Assembly: GCA_900604495.1 (NCBI GenBank)
Contig: UWOR01000007.1
Coordinates: 62,001 to 126,000, forward strand
Source: Desulfovibrio sp. Marseille-P6017
GTDB taxonomy: Bacteria > Bacillota_A > Clostridia > Peptostreptococcales > Peptostreptococcaceae
Length of the DNA stretch: 64,000 bases
Reading direction: 5' to 3'
The notes under the pieces are model-generated. The model did not search any database, was not told the origin of the DNA, and saw only the letters and a list, made by a program, of their open reading frames with translations. The translations under genes and the position numbers were made by a program. Below are positions 43,761 to 53,028 of this stretch, in pieces (position 1 is the first letter of the stretch; every line of letters begins with the position of its first letter).

Positions 43761-44399
43761 TTATTTATTATGATCTTCATAGTGAATACAATTTGTTTTC
43801 AAGTCTCCTTTTTGTCGTGGACATTTTGGATCTTTGCATAAGTTACATGTATATTCTTCACCATTATTTGAAGAAAGTTCTTCTTCAATATTTTCACTAT
43901 CATCTGTTTGCATTTCTAAATTATTAATTTCTTCATTAGTATCAATAATATCTTTTATATCTTCTTGTGAAGTATCTTCATATTCAGATATATCTGTTTC
44001 TTCTTGTATTTCATTAATTTTTTCTGAAGTTTCTTCATTTAAATCATTATTTTCAATTATATTGTTGCACTCCTCTTTACTCTTATCACTTAGTGTATTC
44101 TCTTTTAAATATCCAATAGTATCTGAGTTTCTCATTAAAAAGTCTATACCTTCACTTGGTCGAGGTATAACCTTTGTGCTAAATACCTTACTAACTTTAT
44201 TTGCTGCCACAGTAGCTGCTTCTATAGCTGCTTTTACAGCACCTACATTGCCTTCAATTTTTACTACAGTCATTCCATTTCCTTTAGTCAATTCATAACC
44301 AATTAATGAAACATTTGCTGACTTTACACAAACATCAGCAGCTTCTATTCCAGCAGCAAGCCCTACTGTCTCTATCATACCTATTGCTAGTTGAGACAT
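43761..44399 (-). CDS. pduK: PduK, BMC shell protein with long acidic linker and Cys-rich tail
   Basis: 212 residues. About 1-90 is a BMC-H domain ending STKVIPRPSEGIDFL. About 105-185 is a very acidic, low-complexity linker (ETDISEYEDTSQEDIKDIID). The C-terminus holds CNLCKDPKCPRQKGDLKTNC, four Cys spaced like an Fe-S or zinc site, as in PduK. The linker is longer than I would expect from enteric PduK. ATG 44399 behind CAAAGGAGG. Confidence 0.9.
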   Translation of the reverse strand: MSQLAIGMIETVGLAAGIEAADVCVKSANVSLIGYELTKGNGMTVVKIEGNVGAVKAAIEAATVAANKVSKVFSTKVIPRPSEGIDFLMRNSDTIGYLKENTLSDKSKEECNNIIENNDLNEETSEKINEIQEETDISEYEDTSQEDIKDIIDTNEEINNLEMQTDDSENIEEELSSNNGEEYTCNLCKDPKCPRQKGDLKTNCIHYEDHNK

Positions 44400-44429
44400 T
44401 TAAATACCTCCTTTGATAATAGCTAAAGC

Positions 44430-44789
44430 TTATATTTCTTTAAATGGCATTTTTATAACTAATCTTGCTGCATTTGCACCTAAAGATCTTATTTTAGTAG
44501 AACTACTATTTCTTTTTATAGTAAAAAGAGGGGAATCTTTTTCTAGTTTATTATAATGAAGTACAATTATTTTCTCGTCAATTCCAATTCCGACCCCAAG
44601 AGATGATTCTAAACTTGCTTCATATCCACTACTAATTGCACTTTCAATATTTACAGATGATACCTCATATGGTATACCTTCTTCTTCTATTCCCCACAAT
44701 ACTTCTTTTATCTCAGTCTCATTAACTGTATTTTTATCAAAAAAAACCTTTATAACAGGTTTATTATTCAACATACTCTCCATTCTCAC
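44430..44789 (-). CDS. pduH: PduH, diol dehydratase reactivase small subunit
   Basis: 119 residues: KPVIKVFFDKNTVNETEIKEVLWGIEEEGIPYEV, split by class features, then SSLGVGIGIDEKIIVLHYNKL and RSLGANAARLVIKMPF. It partners PduG to expel inactivated cobalamin from the dehydratase. It starts two bases after pduG at GTG 44789 (AGAGGTG upstream), suggesting coupling; an ATG at 44783 is possible. Confidence 0.9.
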   Translation of the reverse strand: MRMESMLNNKPVIKVFFDKNTVNETEIKEVLWGIEEEGIPYEVSSVNIESAISSGYEASLESSLGVGIGIDEKIIVLHYNKLEKDSPLFTIKRNSSSTKIRSLGANAARLVIKMPFKEI

Positions 44790-44790
44790 A

Positions 44791-46608
44791 CTACTTCACC
44801 TCTTCTATTGAAGATAGTATAAGACCTGTTGCAACTGCATTTCTAGGTCCTTCTGTACCTCTGATATTAGCTCTACCTGCAACTACATTATATTGTGATA
44901 ATGCATCCGTAACTAATTGAGGTACTTCAAAATCTAATGCTGATCCACCTACCAAAACAACAAATTCTATATCTCTAATATTATTAGTTGGACTAACTTC
45001 TGATAAAGCTCTTAGAGCATTTGTTACAAATACCTTCTCTTTAGCATGCTTTCTTATTAATTTTATTTTTTCAATAGACATATTTCCTTCAATAGGAATC
45101 ATAATGTCATCTTTTAAAATAACTACTTTTGCAAATAACTTAGGATTTAATGGTTCTTTAAAAAATTTAACTGTTCCATCTTCATGTCTTAAGTTAAATA
45201 AGCTTTCAACTTTAGCTAGTGGATATTTTTTTATATCTTCAGCTAAGTCAAAATCTTCTAACCCTAGCTCTGATTGAATTAACATGGTTACCATATTTCC
45301 AGCTCCAGCTAGATGTATAGACTTTATCTCCCCATTTCTAGTAATTATAGATGCATCTGTAGAACCAGCACCCATATCAAGTATAGCCAATGGTTTATTT
45401 GTACCTGGAGTTGTTAAAGCACCTCGAATAGCCATATCTGCTTCTACTCCTCCAACTTCTACTAAAACATTTAATTTATTGCTTACTTCATCCGCAATCA
45501 TTTGCATTTGAAGCTTATCAGCTTTTACCATTGCAGCTATACCAACAGCATTTTCTAAGGAAAACTCTTTTGCAAGACCTCCTTTTACGCTCTGAGGTAC
45601 AAAAGTATCAACCGCTAATAAGTCCTGTATTTTTATTAAATCAGGATGCTGATTAGTAAGTTGACTCATTACGTGTCTAACTTTTTCTAACATTCCACCT
45701 GCATTAGTTCCTGGTTCACCTTTTACATCACAAATTTTATTTACAGAATTAATAGCTTGCATAATTTTTTCTGCACCTTGGTCAACATCAACTCTAGACT
45801 TTTTAGTTTCTCCAATTATTTCTATAGCTCCTGCAGGTATACGTCTTTCTTTAACATCACCTTTGGGAGTTTTAATAACTACTGCAGATCTATTTCCAAT
45901 TAATGCTCTAGCTATTGGAACAATATGTTTAGTTTCATCTGATGTTAAATCAAATAAAGTAGCTATTCCATATGGATTAGAAAGAACCTCTATAACTCTT
46001 CCTACTTGAGCAACCTCTATTGCTGCTTTCATTCCAATAGGTACTTTATCTACCAAAGATACTTCATCTACTATAGGAATTTTATGTTCTAATCTATTAT
46101 TAATTAAAACTCCATCATCCTTTTTAACTATAGCTCCCTTTATATTAAGTCTATTACTATTTTTATTTATTAAATTGGCAGCATATTCAAAATCCACATC
46201 AGATTGCACAACTACAATTATAGATTCTTCATCTTTTATATTTGAAATATCGCTTATCAAAGTAGTTATTCCAACACCTACACCTTCACCTCCAGGTGTA
46301 TTTGGATTATGGCCAATCATAGTAGACTCAGTTATAATAGTTTCAGTTATAGTTTCCATAGCTACATCTCCAATTACAGGAGCTGCTTCATTAACCCTTA
46401 TTCGATTTAAATCTTCAATACTAAGCCCAACTTTATCTAAGGACTGCTTCAATGATTGAAACAGTCCATTAATATTTCTTTTAGTTCCCTTAATTCCTGT
46501 AGTTGGTACTATACCACTAGATAAAAACTCAATATTTTTACCATCTATCTTAGCTAGAGCCACTTCAGTAGTAGCATTCCCTATATCTACACCAGCTACT
46601 ATTTCCAT
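44791..46608 (-). CDS. pduG: PduG, diol dehydratase reactivase large subunit
   Basis: 605 residues, family length. Actin-like ATPase: AGVDIGNATTEVALAKID at the start, ILDMGAGSTDASII in the middle, VVLVGGSALDFEVPQLV near the end; the family block PGGEGVGVGITTLI and IPAGAIEIIGE are present. It uses ATP to exchange damaged B12 on PduCDE. ATG 46608 behind CTTAAGGAGG. Confidence 0.96.
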   Translation of the reverse strand: MEIVAGVDIGNATTEVALAKIDGKNIEFLSSGIVPTTGIKGTKRNINGLFQSLKQSLDKVGLSIEDLNRIRVNEAAPVIGDVAMETITETIITESTMIGHNPNTPGGEGVGVGITTLISDISNIKDEESIIVVVQSDVDFEYAANLINKNSNRLNIKGAIVKKDDGVLINNRLEHKIPIVDEVSLVDKVPIGMKAAIEVAQVGRVIEVLSNPYGIATLFDLTSDETKHIVPIARALIGNRSAVVIKTPKGDVKERRIPAGAIEIIGETKKSRVDVDQGAEKIMQAINSVNKICDVKGEPGTNAGGMLEKVRHVMSQLTNQHPDLIKIQDLLAVDTFVPQSVKGGLAKEFSLENAVGIAAMVKADKLQMQMIADEVSNKLNVLVEVGGVEADMAIRGALTTPGTNKPLAILDMGAGSTDASIITRNGEIKSIHLAGAGNMVTMLIQSELGLEDFDLAEDIKKYPLAKVESLFNLRHEDGTVKFFKEPLNPKLFAKVVILKDDIMIPIEGNMSIEKIKLIRKHAKEKVFVTNALRALSEVSPTNNIRDIEFVVLVGGSALDFEVPQLVTDALSQYNVVAGRANIRGTEGPRNAVATGLILSSIEEVK

Positions 46609-46632
46609 AGCAAACCTCCTTAAGTTAAAATA

Positions 46633-47136
46633 TTAAGCTTTAAGTCTTCCTCTTTTTTCATAAACCTCTGCTGCTTCTCTAACAAAATCAGCATTTACCT
46701 TGCAACCATATTTAGTTTCTAATTCATCTGCTATATCTAGTAATTCTGATTTAGTAGATCTATACGGTCTTAGTGCATTATATATCTCAAGTATTCTTTT
46801 ATCTGGAACTGCTATAAGCTCAGCTGCTCTTCTTAAGTTTCCTGCAAAAGCATCTCTACCAACAGATTCAGCAACTTGCGCTTGCATTTCTAAAGTTTCT
46901 GGTGATATTCTCATATCTTCAGGCTTTAATTCTCCTGATATAACTTTATCTAAAGTTAACTCTTCAAGACCTTTTCCTGATTGAGATTTAATTTTTTCCG
47001 GTATTTTTTCACCTAAAGGATAATTTTCTTTGGTTACTTTATGACTGCAACATTCTTGTTTATCCTTAGGAGCTTCTTGACCCATAGTTTTTAAAATTTC
47101 TTCAACAATTTGTTTTATTAATACTTCTTGACTCAT
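46633..47136 (-). CDS. pduE: PduE, propanediol dehydratase small subunit
   Basis: 167 residues. After an N-terminal helix (QEVLIKQIVEEILKTM) and a Cys/Lys-rich linker comes the conserved subunit: NYPLGEKIPEKIKSQSG, LTLDKVISGELKPEDMRIS and VPDKRILEIYNALRPYRST. Stoichiometry in the family is two each of large, medium and small. ATG 47136 behind AATAGGGGGTG. Confidence 0.95.
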   Translation of the reverse strand: MSQEVLIKQIVEEILKTMGQEAPKDKQECCSHKVTKENYPLGEKIPEKIKSQSGKGLEELTLDKVISGELKPEDMRISPETLEMQAQVAESVGRDAFAGNLRRAAELIAVPDKRILEIYNALRPYRSTKSELLDIADELETKYGCKVNADFVREAAEVYEKRGRLKA

Positions 47137-47151
47137 ATTGTCACCCCCTAT

Positions 47152-47829
47152 TTATTTAAACTCAATTTTTAATTCTTGAGGTTTTTTATTTCTATCTGCA
47201 TACTCAGTTTCTTTTATATGAAGTAATGCTGCTATTGCTTGATACTTCGGTCTTGCCATTTGATCATTTTTTACTGGTACTGGAGTTGGTGATTCATTTT
47301 TAGCATACTTAGCAGCATTTTTACCGATTGCTCTGTATGTATCTAGGTCTATAAGTGGAGCTTGAGAGAATAACTCTAAGTTACTAAGAGGGAATAAATC
47401 TTTTTGATGTATTACAGTAGTTCCTTTAGATTGTATTCCTATACCTATTCCTGAGCCACTAAGCTCTGCTGCATCATGAGCTATAAAACAAACATCTGAT
47501 GTTCTATATATTTTAGCAAATCTATAACTTAAACCTTCTTCTTCTATACCTGCTATAATTTCTTTTAAAACTTTTGCATGCTCTACACCTATTATAGTCT
47601 TAGTTTGATGTGTACCAAATGCAGGAGCTAAACCTATAACAACTTCATCCGATCTATTACTTGGTACAAAATCTCCTACTTCAGTTATAACCAAAGAACT
47701 TACTTCTTGTGGAATTTCTTCTATTTTAGCAGTTCTTACAGGTTTTTCTGTTTCTGTTACTTCCTCTCCTGCCATTTCTTTTAAAACTTCTTCTATAACA
47801 CTTTTTAACATTCTTTCATCTATTGCCAT
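47152..47829 (-). CDS. pduD: PduD, propanediol dehydratase medium subunit
   Basis: 225 residues from ATG 47829 behind AAAGAGGTGATAAAG; an upstream TTG at 47871 overlaps pduC and is unlikely. The N-terminal helix [20 protein letters not shown] is a microcompartment-targeting peptide. Core: [40 protein letters not shown] and [20 protein letters not shown]. It contacts the B12 lower face together with PduC. Confidence 0.96.
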   Translation of the reverse strand: MAIDERMLKSVIEEVLKEMAGEEVTETEKPVRTAKIEEIPQEVSSLVITEVGDFVPSNRSDEVVIGLAPAFGTHQTKTIIGVEHAKVLKEIIAGIEEEGLSYRFAKIYRTSDVCFIAHDAAELSGSGIGIGIQSKGTTVIHQKDLFPLSNLELFSQAPLIDLDTYRAIGKNAAKYAKNESPTPVPVKNDQMARPKYQAIAALLHIKETEYADRNKKPQELKIEFK

Positions 47830-47845
47830 CTTTATCACCTCTTTC

Positions 47846-49507
47846 TTAATAATCTTCTGGGCTTTTAGCATTAGTTATATTTTTTATTTCTTCCCATCTT
47901 TCCCCTTCAACTTGGTATCCAGTTTTTGGCCCATTGTAAGTATTTGGGCAGTTTACAGCACTTTGAACTTTAAAATCTTTATCAAGTATAGCGGCTGTGT
48001 GTAAATAGTCTCCAGCTACTTTTTGCTTAGTTAATCTAAATACACTATTAGCTACATCTTCAAATCCAGCTCTATAAAGAGCTTTTATTATATCTACTCC
48101 AGTAACACCCCTTGCCATCATTTCTTCTGCAGCTTTTAAATCTTCAACTACATTTCTATCTGGCATATCTTTACTACCATGAGCATAAGTTGCAGCTTCT
48201 ACTTCTTCATCAGTTATTTCTGTAAGGCCAAGTTCTTTGAATAATCCTTGTATTGCTCTTGCTGCTTTATTTCTTACTCTTATAACATCCTCTTCAGCAA
48301 CTGGACGAAGGCCTCCATCTATCTTTAAATCTCTTTGAATTATATTCCAGTCATCATAATCTTCTGCATCCCAGTTAGAACCTGCAAACATATTATCATA
48401 GTTAGGTGTTGCACTATATCCAGAGCATATAAAATCAGTACCTGGTACCATTTGCATTAAAGAACGAGCAACTCTTCTTAAATCAGAGTGAGTAAATGTT
48501 TGGTCATTACTTGAAGCACACTCTAGGTCAAGCATTGCTGCTATTAGATTTTCTGCAAGTATTGCTCTTATACCACTTGGAACACCTGCAGGAACTCCAA
48601 CACAACTTACTGAACCATTTTGTATTCCTTGAACTCCACAACCTTTAGTTACATATAAGCATCTAGCTTCTAAGTACAGCATTGACTTACCTTCAGCATA
48701 TCCCATTTGAACTTCTGATCCTGTTCCTGAAGTAAATCTCATTTTTAAACCTCTTGAAGCATATGAAGATGCTAAGAATCCCTTAGACCAAGGCGTATCA
48801 TCTCCATCCATAAATACCGGCTCTGTTCCATAAACTGAAACTGTTTCAGCATATGCAGTAAATCCTTTCATACCTAATTCAAGTTCTGTTGCTTCTTCAA
48901 CAGCACACTGAGTAAGTATACCTGGTCTACCAACTTGTGCACCAACCATTATAGCTAATGCATTAAATGGAGCATATCTGACTATACCAACTGTAGTTTC
49001 TTGCTCATCAAATCCTCTAAGTGCAGCTTCTGCTGCATCTGCTGCTATTTGTATTGGATTATCTTTTACATTTGTAACATGGCACTGATTAGATGGTGTT
49101 TGTCTTGCCCTCATCTTAGTCATTGACATCATCATCTCAAGTACATTCATTTGAGATACAACTTCAGTTATTTTTGCTGGAGTCATAGCAGTAGTTAATT
49201 CTACTATTTCACTCCTTGGAACATTTATATCAACAAGCATTCTTGCTAATTGTAAAGAATCCATCTTCATAACTTCTTCTGTTTTTTCTAAGTTTATAGC
49301 ATGATCAGCTATAAAATAATCAAGCATATCAAAGTCTTTTCTTAATTTTCCATCTAACTCTACAACAACTCCATTTTCTAATTTTATACTTGGAGTTGGA
49401 TCATTAGGTCCTTCCATTGCTATTAAACCAACTTCTGGCCACTCTTTTACGAAACCATCTTGATTTACTGGTCTATTTGCTAATACTTCAAAACGTTTAG
49501 ATTTCAA
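47846..49507 (-). CDS. pduC: PduC, adenosylcobalamin-dependent propanediol dehydratase large subunit
   Basis: 553 residues, almost the Salmonella length. Key blocks: [13 protein letters not shown] start ([18 protein letters not shown]), [72 protein letters not shown] and [14 protein letters not shown]. It removes water from 1,2-propanediol to give propionaldehyde by a radical path. A GTG at 49516 is open, but AGAGGGGA spacing and the enteric N-terminus (M-R-S-K-R-F-E) favour TTG 49507. Glycerol dehydratase activity is possible. Confidence 0.96.
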   Translation of the reverse strand: MKSKRFEVLANRPVNQDGFVKEWPEVGLIAMEGPNDPTPSIKLENGVVVELDGKLRKDFDMLDYFIADHAINLEKTEEVMKMDSLQLARMLVDINVPRSEIVELTTAMTPAKITEVVSQMNVLEMMMSMTKMRARQTPSNQCHVTNVKDNPIQIAADAAEAALRGFDEQETTVGIVRYAPFNALAIMVGAQVGRPGILTQCAVEEATELELGMKGFTAYAETVSVYGTEPVFMDGDDTPWSKGFLASSYASRGLKMRFTSGTGSEVQMGYAEGKSMLYLEARCLYVTKGCGVQGIQNGSVSCVGVPAGVPSGIRAILAENLIAAMLDLECASSNDQTFTHSDLRRVARSLMQMVPGTDFICSGYSATPNYDNMFAGSNWDAEDYDDWNIIQRDLKIDGGLRPVAEEDVIRVRNKAARAIQGLFKELGLTEITDEEVEAATYAHGSKDMPDRNVVEDLKAAEEMMARGVTGVDIIKALYRAGFEDVANSVFRLTKQKVAGDYLHTAAILDKDFKVQSAVNCPNTYNGPKTGYQVEGERWEEIKNITNAKSPEDY

Positions 49508-49537
49508 AAAACTCACTCCCCTCTAACCTAATTAAAT

Positions 49538-50362
49538 TTATATATATGGTACTGTAGTTGAAACTATATCGTCACTTCCTAAGCTTCCTAATACTTGTTT
49601 TCCTACATCTCTTGCAGCTATTATCGCCTGTCTTACAGCTCCAGAATCTCCTGAGAATGTAAGGATTACCTCATTTGAAAAACTTGTTCCTCCGTTACCA
49701 GGTGTAGAATATCCAACTATATCAACATTTGCAGCTTTTACAGCAGTATCTGCTAATAATACTCCTATAGCAGCAGGAGCTCCAACTGTTATACCAAAAG
49801 ATTTTCCTATTGGTGCCCCAAAAGCCTTGTTTAAAGCGTAGCTAGCTCTTGCAGTATATTGGAATTCTAAATGCCCTGCATCAGTTCCATATACATCTCC
49901 AAAAGTTCTATTTAATTCTTTTAATGTAACCTCAACTGCTCTTCTTGCATCTGAAACATCTTCTGCACCAAATATAATTAAAGACCCATGTCCTGCTCCA
50001 CCTTTTGTATCTCTTGGAAGTTCAATTAATACAATTTCACTATTTGTTGCTTTTACGGCTTCATCTGCAGCAAATATATGTGGTCCTGCACCTGTTCTAC
50101 CACCAACTATACCTATTGATCTAAACTTTTTATCTATGTTCATTAATTCATGTAAATTATAGTCTACATTAGCAATTACAAGTCCTATAGTATCACCTAT
50201 AGCTGTTCCAACAAACTCAGTAAGTCCACAACCGCTTATATTAAATCCAGTACTTTCTTCAGCTACTGAAGCTTCGCATTCTACTACTTCTTCAGCTACT
50301 GGAGTATCTCCCATTTTTTTCATAACTTGATCCATTATTTTTGCCATTAAATCTTCATTCAT
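49538..50362 (-). CDS. pduB: PduB, tandem-BMC shell protein
   Basis: 274 residues. N-terminal helix (EDLMAKIMDQVMKKMGD) that in PduB links cargo to the shell, an acidic linker, then two BMC domains with LTEFVGTAIGDTIGLVIANV, GGRTGAGPHIFAADEAVKAT, ELPRDTKGGAGHGSLIIFGA, FGDVYGTDAGHLEFQYTARA and FSGDSGAVRQAIIAARDVGK. Trimers with a gated pore, thought to pass larger metabolites. I see no in-frame ATG/GTG/TTG near residue 37 that would give the shorter PduB' form of enterics. ATG 50362 behind ATAAGGAGG. Confidence 0.96.
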   Translation of the reverse strand: MNEDLMAKIMDQVMKKMGDTPVAEEVVECEASVAEESTGFNISGCGLTEFVGTAIGDTIGLVIANVDYNLHELMNIDKKFRSIGIVGGRTGAGPHIFAADEAVKATNSEIVLIELPRDTKGGAGHGSLIIFGAEDVSDARRAVEVTLKELNRTFGDVYGTDAGHLEFQYTARASYALNKAFGAPIGKSFGITVGAPAAIGVLLADTAVKAANVDIVGYSTPGNGGTSFSNEVILTFSGDSGAVRQAIIAARDVGKQVLGSLGSDDIVSTTVPYI

Positions 50363-50390
50363 ATTACTTTCCTCCTTATAACCCTAATAA

Positions 50391-50669
50391 TTAAATTTCA
50401 TGTGGTAATATTTTTTCAACATCTGTATGTGGTCTTGGTATTACATGTATAGATACTACTTCTCCAACTTTTTCTGCAGCAACAGCTCCTGCATCAACTG
50501 ATGCTTTAACTGCTCCTACATCACCTCTTACCATAACAGTTACAAGACCAGAACCTATTTTTTCATAACCAATTAATGTAACATTTGCTGATTTAACCAT
50601 TGCATCTGCAGCTTCTATAGCTCCAACTAAACCTTTAGTTTCTATCATACCTAAAGCTTCTTTTTGCAT
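50391..50669 (-). CDS. pduA: BMC-H shell protein PduA, first gene of the pdu operon
   Basis: 92 residues, one BMC domain ([20 protein letters not shown] ... [14 protein letters not shown]). Hexamers tile the shell and their pore admits propanediol. Nearly identical to the gene at 43464, and parts are identical in DNA. ATG 50669 follows CTAGGAAGGGGG. It opens an 18-gene run transcribed leftward to 35524. Confidence 0.95.
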   Translation of the reverse strand: MQKEALGMIETKGLVGAIEAADAMVKSANVTLIGYEKIGSGLVTVMVRGDVGAVKASVDAGAVAAEKVGEVVSIHVIPRPHTDVEKILPHEI

Positions 50670-51060
50670 GGTTACCCCCTTCCTAGGACTATTAAATGAA
50701 ATCCTACACCATTAAAATTTTATATTTTTTTGTATATGCATATTATTATCACATACATCTTAATTAAATTTTATATTAATATTAGGGACAATTTCTTAAC
50801 TTGTTAGTGCAAATTTCCATCCTATTTTAACTTTAAATAACTAAAATTTACTCTTGAAATCATTTTCCTATTATGAACTATAAAAGATTTATTTTACTTT
50901 TAATTATTTTTTATACTAAATATATACTTTTATGTTCTAAACTATAAATTATTGATATCTATGTGTAAATTTTTGTTATTTTATTTTTTATGGATAATCT
51001 TAAACTATAATAATTGTATAAAATTTAACATTTAAATATATATCTTAAGGAGGTATCATA
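50670..51060. promoter_or_regulatory. pduA-pduQ divergent control region with three AACTATAA repeats
   Basis: This 391-base, AT-rich gap separates two divergent starts. AACTATAA occurs on the plus strand at 50876-50883, 50939-50946 and 51003-51010, spaced 63 and 64 bases. The last one overlaps TATAAT (51006-51011), a plausible pduQ -10 with no good -35, as expected for activator-dependent initiation. I found no convincing sigma-A promoter for pduA and no catabolite-repression palindrome. The nearby AraC-type regulator is the obvious candidate to bind here. Confidence 0.45.
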
Positions 51061-52203
51061 ATGAATGAAATAAATGCATTTTATATAAATCCTAAAATAT
51101 CCTATGGTGAAAATTCACTTTGCTCTCTTAAAGAGTTTGGATTCACTAGGGTTTGTATAGCTACAGATAAATTTATGACTGAAAGTAAGTTAATACATAA
51201 AGTTACTGATATATTAGATGAAAATAATATTGACTATCATATTTTCGATGAAATAACACCTGATCCATCTACGAATATTATACAAAATGGGCTTTCTCAT
51301 ATAGTAAATCTAAAGCCTCATGCTTTAATTGCTGTAGGTGGTGGATCTGTTATAGATGCAGCTAAAGCTATAATGTATTTTTGTATTCAATTAAAAAAGA
51401 ATTTTATAGATGAAGATAAAATTGAAAAACCATATTTTATAGCTATCCCCACTACTGCTGGAACTGGATCTGAAGTTACAAATTTCGCTGTTATTACTGA
51501 TAATAATAGCAAATCAAAAATTCCCTTAAGAGATGATATTATGCTTCCTGATGAAGCAATTCTAGATCCTAAGCTAACAGCTTCAGTACCTAAAAATATA
51601 ACAGCTTCAACAGCTATGGATGTGTTAACTCATGGTATTGAGAGTTATATTTCTACAAATAACAATATTTTTTCTCAAATGTATGCACTAGAATCTATAA
51701 AGCTAGTGTCTAATAACCTTTTGAAATGCTATAGAAATTTGAATAACTTAGAATATAGAAGCAATTTACAAATAGCATCCTGTATGGCTGGTATAGCCTT
51801 TAATAGTAGTGGTCTTGGAATAACTCATAGTATTGCTCATAGTATCGGTTCTGAATTTCATTTGCCACACGGCCTTTGTAATGCGATTATTTTACCTTTT
51901 GTAATAGAATATAATGGAAAAGATAAAAATACATGTAACAAATATCTAAAAATATTAGACTCAATAGGTTTATCTAATGTTAGTATAAAAAATGCTCCAT
52001 TAATTTTGAAAACTTTTATAATTGAAATTAATAAAGCATTAGAAATACCATTAGACCTAAAAAGCTTAAATATATCTAAATCTCAATTTAAAAATTCAAT
52101 TGATAGTCTAGCACAAACAGCTTATAAAGATATCTGTACTTTAACTAATCCAGTAAAGACAAACATAAATGATTTAAAAAGTTTAATACAATCACTTTAT
52201 TAG
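51061..52203 (+). CDS. pduQ: PduQ-like iron-containing alcohol dehydrogenase
   Basis: 380 residues. NAD site ALIAVGGGSVIDAAKAIMYF, then PTTAGTGSEVTNFAVI, and the iron ligands in DVLTHGIESYIS and GITHSIAHSIGSEFHLPHGL. It reduces propionaldehyde to 1-propanol and returns NAD for PduP. Divergent from the pdu operon, whereas many loci keep pduQ inside. No clear targeting helix. ATG 51061 behind AAGGAGG. Preference for propionaldehyde is inferred from context. Confidence 0.9.
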   Translation: MNEINAFYINPKISYGENSLCSLKEFGFTRVCIATDKFMTESKLIHKVTDILDENNIDYHIFDEITPDPSTNIIQNGLSHIVNLKPHALIAVGGGSVIDAAKAIMYFCIQLKKNFIDEDKIEKPYFIAIPTTAGTGSEVTNFAVITDNNSKSKIPLRDDIMLPDEAILDPKLTASVPKNITASTAMDVLTHGIESYISTNNNIFSQMYALESIKLVSNNLLKCYRNLNNLEYRSNLQIASCMAGIAFNSSGLGITHSIAHSIGSEFHLPHGLCNAIILPFVIEYNGKDKNTCNKYLKILDSIGLSNVSIKNAPLILKTFIIEINKALEIPLDLKSLNISKSQFKNSIDSLAQTAYKDICTLTNPVKTNINDLKSLIQSLY

Positions 52204-52208
52204 AAAAA

Positions 52209-52258
52209 AAAAATAAGCCAGATGATATGTCTTTTTTCAAGACATTCATCGGCTTATA
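52209..52258 (-). terminator. Terminator of the PocR-type regulator operon
   Basis: A long hairpin (ATAAGCC...GGCTTAT outside, TGTCTT...AAGACA inside) between the convergent pduQ and regulator genes. Read on the minus strand it ends in a run of ten T. Confidence 0.85.
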
Positions 52259-52260
52259 GA

Positions 52261-53028
52261 TTAACTAATAATTAAATTTTCATTTAAGTATCTCTCTCTA
52301 TATTCACTAGGAGTTATACCTACTTTCTTTTTAAAAACTTTACTAAAATAATTTGATTTGCTATAAGATAGCTCTATAGCTATGTTTGATATTGGAATAC
52401 TTTCATCTTCTAACATTTCTTTTGCTATATCAATTCTTATGTTAGTTAGATATGTTATAAAGTTAACTCCAGTTTCTTTTTTAAAAATTTTACTTAAATA
52501 ATGTGGACTAAGATTAACATAGCTAGCAGCATCTTCTAATGTTATATTTTTATTTATATTTTTTTCTATGTAATTCAAAGTTTCCTTTACATAATTGTTT
52601 GATGGATTGTCTTTTGTTCTAATTGAATCAAGTACGTCACTATATTTAATCTTAGAGGTTTTATCAGTTAGTATGTATTTTAAACTTTCAATTATTTTTT
52701 GGGGTCTAATTGGCTTAACTAAATACTTATTAACACCTATATCTAGAACTCTATCTTTTATATGCAAATCATCATATGCTGTTGTTATAATAATATTAAT
52801 TTTATTAAACTTAGATTTTATATATCTGCATAAATCTATTCCATTAATTCCAGGTATATTTATATCTAATAATATTAAGTCTAAATCAAATTTATCTATT
52901 ATTGCTCTTGCATCTATTCCATTTATAGCTTCTTTTATATTTATATTATTTTTAAATTCTTCTTTTATAATTGATTTTATTCCTTCTCTTGATAAATATT
53001 CATCATCAACAATTAAAATATTATACAT
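52261..53028 (-). CDS. AraC-type response regulator of the pdu locus
   Basis: 255 residues from ATG 53028 behind AAGGAGGC; an upstream TTG at 53046 lies in the SD. Receiver: VDDEYLSREG, phospho-Asp in LDLILLDINIPGING, Lys in KYLVKPIRP. C-terminal AraC domain with two helix-turn-helix units: ITLEDAASYVNLSPHYLSKIFKKETG and IAIELSYSKSNYFSKVFKKKVGITPSEYR, shown here in part. It overlaps the kinase gene by 8 bases. Likely activator of pdu genes in response to propanediol. Confidence 0.92.
   Translation of the reverse strand: MYNILIVDDEYLSREGIKSIIKEEFKNNINIKEAINGIDARAIIDKFDLDLILLDINIPGINGIDLCRYIKSKFNKINIIITTAYDDLHIKDRVLDIGVNKYLVKPIRPQKIIESLKYILTDKTSKIKYSDVLDSIRTKDNPSNNYVKETLNYIEKNINKNITLEDAASYVNLSPHYLSKIFKKETGVNFITYLTNIRIDIAKEMLEDESIPISNIAIELSYSKSNYFSKVFKKKVGITPSEYRERYLNENLIIS

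Noticed and set aside
43834..44298. Open frame opposite pduK
   Set aside because: Caused by the acidic linker codons of pduK read in reverse, giving Ser/Leu repeats.
35524..50669. Ethanolamine utilisation (eut) operon
   Set aside because: The EutJ-like gene and EutN/EutS-type shell proteins first suggested eut, but the enzyme subunits match PduC/D/E, the reactivase PduG/H and the shell protein PduB, and there is no EutB/EutC ammonia-lyase.
50670..51060. Catabolite-responsive (cre) site controlling pdu
   Set aside because: No sequence close to the cre palindrome was found in the gap.
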